Source: Saprospiraceae bacterium
GTDB lineage: Bacteria > Bacteroidota > Bacteroidia > Chitinophagales > Saprospiraceae
NCBI GenBank assembly: GCA_013002625.1
Contig: JABDJE010000187.1
Location: forward strand, 1 to 9,476
Length of the DNA: 9,476 nt
Direction of reading: 5' to 3'
The notes beneath the pieces are model-generated. The model ran no database searches and had not been told where the DNA came from. It saw nothing but the letters and a program-made list of their open reading frames with translations. Below, in pieces: positions 7,954-9,476 of this stretch. Position numbers and translations under genes: made by a program. Each line of letters opens with the position of its first letter. The first letter of the stretch is position 1.

Positions 7954-7988
7954 AAAAAAAGCCCCGACAGAGAGTAGACTGCCGGGGC
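7954..7988 (-). terminator. Rho-independent terminator of the SusD-like gene
   Basis: Read on the minus strand, a GC-rich stem (7988-7979 with 7970-7961; GCCCCGGCAG against CTGTCGGGGC, one A·C mismatch in ten) with an 8-base loop is followed by seven T's (7960-7954). It starts 26 bases beyond the SusD stop codon, a normal position. On the plus strand the hairpin has no T run after it, so it should act mainly on minus-strand transcription. It also marks where the native locus resumes to the right of the AT-rich segment. Confidence 0.88.
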
Positions 7989-8014
7989 CATTGATTAATG
8001 CAAAATTATAAATC

Positions 8015-9475
8015 TTAATATCCTTCGTTTTGTACCAAATTCGGATTAGCACCTAAATCTGAAGAAGGAATAGGGTAGTAATCATATTTTGGATCAACGG
8101 CTTGTCCTTCCATGACGCCACCTTTCCAGGCCCAGACATAAGTTCCATTCGAGAACTGTCCGAATCTGACCAGATCTGTTCGTCTGTGACATTCCCAATA
8201 CAATTCTCTTGCACGCTCATCCAATAGCAGATCAAGTGTCAATTGATCAGAAGTAATATTTCCTTTCGTACCGCCCTGAAATGCACGTTGAACAACGGCG
8301 TTATAATATTCAGTTGCCTTATTGATATCACCACCCGCTCTTAAGATGGCTTCAGATGCCATAAGGTAAACATCACCCAGTCTAAACATTGGGAAGTCAG
8401 TATCTGGAAAATCAGAGTCGCTTCCAGGGGTGCCATCCGAATTTATGTTTCTGAATTTTGTAATAGCATAGCCCTCTTCGAAAAGACTGATGTCCTCAAT
8501 GTCCAGCGTCTGACCTTCGCTGAAGAATCTTCCCCTGTTGTCAAAACTGAGGAGTGCTACTTCAAAGGTATAATCTGGCTTGTCAAGGAACAATGTAATT
8601 CTGGCTGATCCACCTTCTGAGATCGCGATATTATCTCCATCAAGTTCAAGGACCACATCGCCATCGCTGTCTCCAAGATTTACAGCCCAATCATCGTTGG
8701 CTCTAAATTTGATTTCACCAGGGACTAAATTTAGCTCTACAACAAGGGCCTGACTTTCTTCATCCCAGACTAAATCTGTGTCGTTATCCCAACCGCCTGG
8801 CGTGGCGTCTCCAATGATGCCCCATTCACGTTTTTCGATGGTATAGGTGTTATCATTCAAATCAACTCTGAAATAGTAGAATCCAGGGTCTTGAACGTAA
8901 ATGGTATCCTGTCCCATTTCTAAAGTGCCATCGCCGTCTCTATCACCCAGACTTAAGCCAAAGCTCGGAACACGAGTGAAAAGAAGGCCTGTATTTGCAT
9001 CAGGGAAATAACGGTATCCTTCATAGACTTTATCGTTATTAGGAGAAGATAAACTGTTGTCTGTATCTGAGACATCCCAACCCTGATACGAACCTGGGAT
9101 ATAGATTTTTGGATATTGCACCGTATTACCTTCGTTGGCTGCAATTAATTTACCCCCAGCATTATCAGGAAATTTTTCAACCAACTGTCTTGTCGTTCTT
9201 ACACCGCCCCAACCAGAGGCAACACCAGATTCAAGTGGATCCATTTCCCCGCCGATACCAGCACGGATTATAAATGTCATTCCACCCCAGGTTCTTGTAT
9301 TTACACCATCAAATGTGATCGGAAAAATAATTTCATTTGAATTATGATTGTCTGCTAAAAAGAGGTGACGGTAATTAGGCTCCAAAGAATATCCTGCGCT
9401 TAATATCTTTTCACAAAAAGCAATACACTCCTGATATCTCGATGAGCCAATATATACTTCAGCATTTAAATACAG
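8015..9475 (-). CDS. RagB/SusD-family glycan-binding outer-membrane protein with internal SusE/F-like domains, N-terminus beyond window
   Basis: This is a surface lipoprotein-type glycan receptor that would partner a SusC TonB-dependent transporter, probably encoded just beyond the right edge. The frame runs to the window edge, so the N-terminus and lipobox are not visible. The leftmost start-like codon at 9383-9385 is a TTG (Leu) inside the protein. Before it the frame reads LYLNAEVYIG, then ECIAFCEKILSAGYSLEPNY, which is the SusD TPR/helical region. Numbering from 9385, 1-90 is SusD-like (NEIIFPI, GWGG). Residues 91-278 are two tandem SusE/SusF-like domains. Residues 280-456 are the classical SusD C-terminus (FPMFRLGDVYLMASEAILRA, LLDERARELYWE, RRTDLVRFG, YPIPSSDLGANPNLVQNEGY). 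The 487 visible residues already approach a whole ordinary SusD (about 500-600), because of the roughly 188-residue insert. Several DGDG-type acidic loops occur in the insert. The partner GH13 genes point to an α-glucan substrate, as inferred from context. Confidence 0.93.
   Translation of the reverse strand: MYLNAEVYIGSSRYQECIAFCEKILSAGYSLEPNYRHLFLADNHNSNEIIFPITFDGVNTRTWGGMTFIIRAGIGGEMDPLESGVASGWGGVRTTRQLVEKFPDNAGGKLIAANEGNTVQYPKIYIPGSYQGWDVSDTDNSLSSPNNDKVYEGYRYFPDANTGLLFTRVPSFGLSLGDRDGDGTLEMGQDTIYVQDPGFYYFRVDLNDNTYTIEKREWGIIGDATPGGWDNDTDLVWDEESQALVVELNLVPGEIKFRANDDWAVNLGDSDGDVVLELDGDNIAISEGGSARITLFLDKPDYTFEVALLSFDNRGRFFSEGQTLDIEDISLFEEGYAITKFRNINSDGTPGSDSDFPDTDFPMFRLGDVYLMASEAILRAGGDINKATEYYNAVVQRAFQGGTKGNITSDQLTLDLLLDERARELYWECHRRTDLVRFGQFSNGTYVWAWKGGVMEGQAVDPKYDYYPIPSSDLGANPNLVQNEGY
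8552..9115 (-). other. Two SusE/SusF-like starch-binding-type domains embedded in the SusD protein
   Basis: Residues 91-186 (YIPGSYQGWD, YEGYRYF, GFYYFRVDLN, YTIEKREWG) and 188-278 (IGDATPGGWD, IKFRANDDW, NLGD, ITLFLDKPDYTF) read as the tandem C-terminal domains of SusE/SusF outer-membrane proteins, which bind starch in the Bacteroides Sus system. Each has an acidic loop: LGDRDGDGTLE (147-156) and LGDSDGDVVLE (237-247). Aromatic residues in 'QGW' and 'GGW' and the 'KFRAN' strand are family hallmarks. Ordinary SusD flanks the block on both sides, so it is an in-frame insertion and not an end-to-end fusion. The family assignment is from memory of motifs; the binding role is inferred. Confidence 0.82.
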
Positions 9476-9476
9476 C

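Noticed and set aside
9135..9347. 70-codon plus-strand open frame opposite the SusD-like gene
   Set aside because: The minus-strand frame here encodes conserved SusD sequence; the opposite frame is Pro/Ser-rich by reverse complement only.
9383..9385. Start codon of the SusD-like gene at this TTG
   Set aside because: The frame is open to the window edge and continues with recognisable SusD sequence, so this TTG is an internal leucine codon and the real start lies outside the window.

Overview
The window looks like part of an α-glucan (starch/glycogen-type) utilisation locus of a Bacteroidota bacterium. The evidence is a RagB/SusD-family protein with SusE/SusF-like domains, two GH13 enzymes, a C-terminal type IX secretion (T9SS) sorting domain, and the lack of clear Shine-Dalgarno sequences. 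FG-GAP/ASPIC modules and T9SS tails are common in marine or environmental lineages (Saprospiria, Cytophagia, Flavobacteriia). I cannot name the genus.

Layout. Positions 2-1132 (+) hold the 3' part of a GH13 enzyme of the neopullulanase/cyclomaltodextrinase (SusA-like) type. After 68 bases, 1201-5394 (+) encodes a 1397-residue secreted protein. It joins a seven-repeat FG-GAP/VCBS propeller, an ASPIC/UnbV domain, a complete multidomain GH13 amylase and a T9SS type A tail. At the right end, 8015-9475 (-) is the C-terminal part of a SusD-like protein that carries two SusE/SusF-like domains inside the SusD fold. A minus-strand rho-independent terminator (7954-7988) closes it. The + strand enzymes and the SusD gene converge.

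Between these convergent ends (about 5640-7950) lies a distinctly AT-rich segment. It has two overlapping + strand genes (5791-6444 and 6434-7798) that have no visible link to carbohydrate use. I do not recognise either family with confidence. The first is a small helical protein with a hydrophobic N-terminus and a possible winged-helix-like C-terminus. The second has a spaced acidic pattern reminiscent of a PIN-like nuclease. Base composition, overlap and placement suggest an acquired two-gene cassette, possibly defence- or toxin-like. This is the best candidate here for an undescribed system, but its function is inference.

Working together: the SusD-like protein (with a SusC presumably beyond the right edge) would bind oligosaccharides at the surface, with its built-in SusE/F-like domains adding glycan-binding sites. 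The T9SS-exported fusion enzyme would cut polymer outside the cell. The SusA-like enzyme, which ends without a T9SS tail, would finish oligosaccharides, probably in the periplasm.
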